Of a stretch of DNA of 64,000 bases, positions 62,341-64,000 are shown piece by piece; the first letter of the stretch is position 1; the number at the start of each line of letters is the position of its first letter. The position numbers and the translations under genes were made by a program. The stretch comes from Typha latifolia. Taxonomy: Eukaryota; Streptophyta; Magnoliopsida; Poales; Typhaceae. A model generated the notes under the pieces. It ran no database searches and was not told where the DNA came from. It worked only from the letters and a program-made list of their open reading frames with translations. The stretch spans positions 11,047,188 to 11,111,187 of the forward strand of contig CM034101.1 of assembly GCA_019914945.1 (NCBI GenBank), given 5' to 3'.

Positions 62341-63587
62341 AAATAAGTATTGATGACTTGGGTCTTAGGGTATTACGGTATTTGGGTCAAATTAGAAATT
62401 TAGAATATATGTGTGTGTGTGGCGGGTTGGCGGGTCGACCCGACCCGCCCGACCCGTTTACTTAAACGAGTTAAACGGGTCAAGCGGGTCAGACGAATAA
62501 ACCCGAACACGACCCGATTAATAATCGGGTTAGGCAGGTTGACCTTGTTTATGACCGAACCCAATTAACCTAAACCCAAACCCGATTAACAATCGGGTTA
62601 TCGTGTCAGGTTATCGAGTCGAGTCAAGTTTTGCCACCCCTATCCTAGTCCCCCTCTTCTACAACAACTTCTCCCCGTTCATACTAAGGAATTAACCTGG
62701 CACTCATCTAGCCATTGAAGGGATATTAAGCTAGGGTTTATCTCACCTTCGACCACTGTTCGGCTGATATCTCAAGGTTTAGCCATCCAAACCCTGCGAT
62801 CTTGAATTCATTGAAAAGCATTTTTCAAGGGCGACAACATATCCAAAATTTACGAAGATCCAACGGTTAGATTATCCGCAGCTCCCTTTGAAAGTTATAT
62901 CCTCAATCTAGCCTAGAACCGTTATAGATCGAATCAGCCGGTTCATAACAGTTTTCCTCATTGTATACAAATTGAGTCCGGCATTTGTTTTAATTTGTGA
63001 TAATTTGTAAAGAAATTCTTCTTGGGTTCTATTTTCTCTTTTTTGATTTTTTAAAATTTTATCATTTGGGTAACCTCTTCCTAATCTATTTTTATTATGT
63101 CTACTTTGGGATTTGGTTAGCTAGTGTGAAGTGATTTAGTTAATTTGTTTTTATACTAAGGAAGACTTTGTGGTACCTTTTAATACCTTCTTTCTTAATT
63201 TGCAAAGTCAGTTAGTTTTGCAAACTTTATATTTATGTTATGTCAGCTAGGCTTTTGTTTTCCTTTTCTTTTTTTTTATATATTTTTCCAACTATTCCTC
63301 GATAAGATAAGCCAATCCATATAATTTGTTCTTTAGCTTTCTAATTTTATTCCTGATTTTAAATGATGTACAGAGTAAGATACTATACATAGTTGTAGCA
63401 TTTCCTTTTTCTATTTATATTATTATAGAGTTTTGCTTAATTGAAAATTTGAGATGGAGCTCTATTAGCTCTATAGTTCTCTTCTTTTCTCCTTCACTAT
63501 TTTTTTCACCATTTTTTTTATTATCTTATGGCTCCTCATAATTCTAATTACTTGGAACTACCAAAAGGATTTATCGTTTCTGTCTAA

Positions 63588-63890
63588 AGCTATGTTCACT
63601 TGTGGAATAAGTGTGAAATATGAATAACTATTCTAATTTTAATACTAAAAAAAGATAGCTTATATTATTATAAGCTATTCTAATATTTAGTCCAAAATTA
63701 GTATAAGGAATAATAATTATATTTGATGTCACATAAAGTCAATAGTAAAGTATTAAAAAATAATAAAATTGTATTGGAAATTAATAATATTTTAAACCAA
63801 ATGACAAAAATACCCTTGAATATATGTAAATAGTAATAAATAGTATTTTTCTAAAATAATACTATTTTTTATTATAAATACAAGATTAAA
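63588..63890. repeat. MITE-like element, second copy
   Basis: AAGCTATGTTCACTTGTGGAA starts after TAA and the whole stretch aligns with 46541-46875. The last ~110 bases of the window (63891-64000) show no recognisable feature. Confidence 0.55.
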
Positions 63891-64000
63891 ATGCTTCGTA
63901 TACTTGCATTAAGAATAAATGTGAATTTACAAATACATAACAATACATAACAATGACAATGTATTAGATATAGAGCGGCAACGCAGTGCATAGCATGTGT

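Larger units (their letters stand above)
58028..62650 (-). mobile_element. hAT (Ac-like) transposon, 4.6 kb, with near-perfect target duplication
   Basis: The element is 58036-62642. The left end TAGGGGGTGACAATCGGGTC and the right end, read inward, TAGGGGTGGCAAAACTTGAC are inverted repeats. The 8-bp flanks TCCTAATC (58028-58035) and TCCTAGTC (62643-62650) differ at one base. Both ends carry dense AACCCGTTTAATAAACGGGT-type palindromes (58080-58335 and 62425-62610), the usual transposase-binding subterminal array. The transposase lies on the minus strand. Confidence 0.92.
57508..62956. mobile_element. Solo LTR with 5-bp target duplication, itself split by a hAT element
   Basis: The insert begins TGATGCGATTTGG (57513) and ends CGGTTCATAACA (62951), so it has TG...CA ends. 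It is flanked by GTTTT at 57508-57512 and 62952-62956. Copy 1 of the segment has a single GTTTT at the same place. Without the hAT element it is about 824 bp. No internal retrotransposon domain flanks it, so a solo LTR is the best reading. Confidence 0.8.
57112..63541. repeat. Duplicated segment, copy 2, split by nested insertions
   Basis: The left part 57112-57512 and right part 62952-63541 together match 53424-54335. The gap is filled by a solo LTR that itself holds a hAT element. Copy 2 also has ~70 bp near 57385-57450 that copy 1 lacks. Confidence 0.85.

Noticed and set aside
1..64000. CRISPR arrays, operons, prophage, tRNA or rRNA genes
   Set aside because: None is seen. The tandem repeats present lack spacer structure, and no cloverleaf or rRNA signature was recognised, although a tRNA scan was not possible by eye.

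Overview
This is nuclear DNA from a flowering plant. It is AT-rich, with GT-AG split genes, a chloroplast-type sigma factor gene, and many plant transposable elements: Ty3-gypsy and copia-like LTR elements, LINEs with plant-type zf-RVT and RNase H domains, and Ac-like hAT elements. I cannot name the species from the sequence. No prokaryotic, organellar or viral gene cluster is present.

I can rebuild three host genes exon by exon with an unbroken frame. (1) 2627-11018, plus strand: a vacuolar amino-acid transporter of the AVT1/AAAP type, 12 exons, 567 aa. Its eighth intron has AT-AC ends and textbook U12 (minor spliceosome) signals. (2) 19038-32506, minus strand: plastid RNA polymerase sigma factor SIG6, 9 exons, 582 aa. 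It has one GC-AG intron and a 6.6-kb second intron swollen by retroelements. (3) 40808-46158, plus strand: adenylate kinase 6 (AAK6/hCINAP-like), 3 exons, 179 aa. Its first intron holds a 5'-truncated LINE that in turn holds a hAT-type MITE. The three genes have unrelated jobs (vacuolar transport, plastid transcription, ribosome assembly and nucleotide handling), as is normal for plant neighbours.

The rest is largely repeats. 11.0-19.0 kb holds a small hairpin element, a LINE relic and a ~0.52-kb direct duplication. 33.7-39.2 kb is a decayed hAT element carrying a large solo LTR. 47.3-50.7 kb is a truncated gypsy element of the same LTR family (gag, primer binding site and LTR, all on the minus strand). 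51.2-51.8 kb is a FAR1-like fragment. 54.66-55.89 kb is a LINE 3' fragment with a 397-codon open frame and a perfect 15-bp target duplication. 53.4-54.3 kb is duplicated at 57.1-63.5 kb, and the second copy was split by a solo LTR that was later split by a 4.6-kb hAT element. The first copy preserves the empty site.

I did not find a convincing new multi-gene system. The most notable signals are the U12 AT-AC intron next to a 20-nt exon in the transporter gene, the GC-AG intron in SIG6, and several nested insertions whose order can be read from intact target-site duplications.
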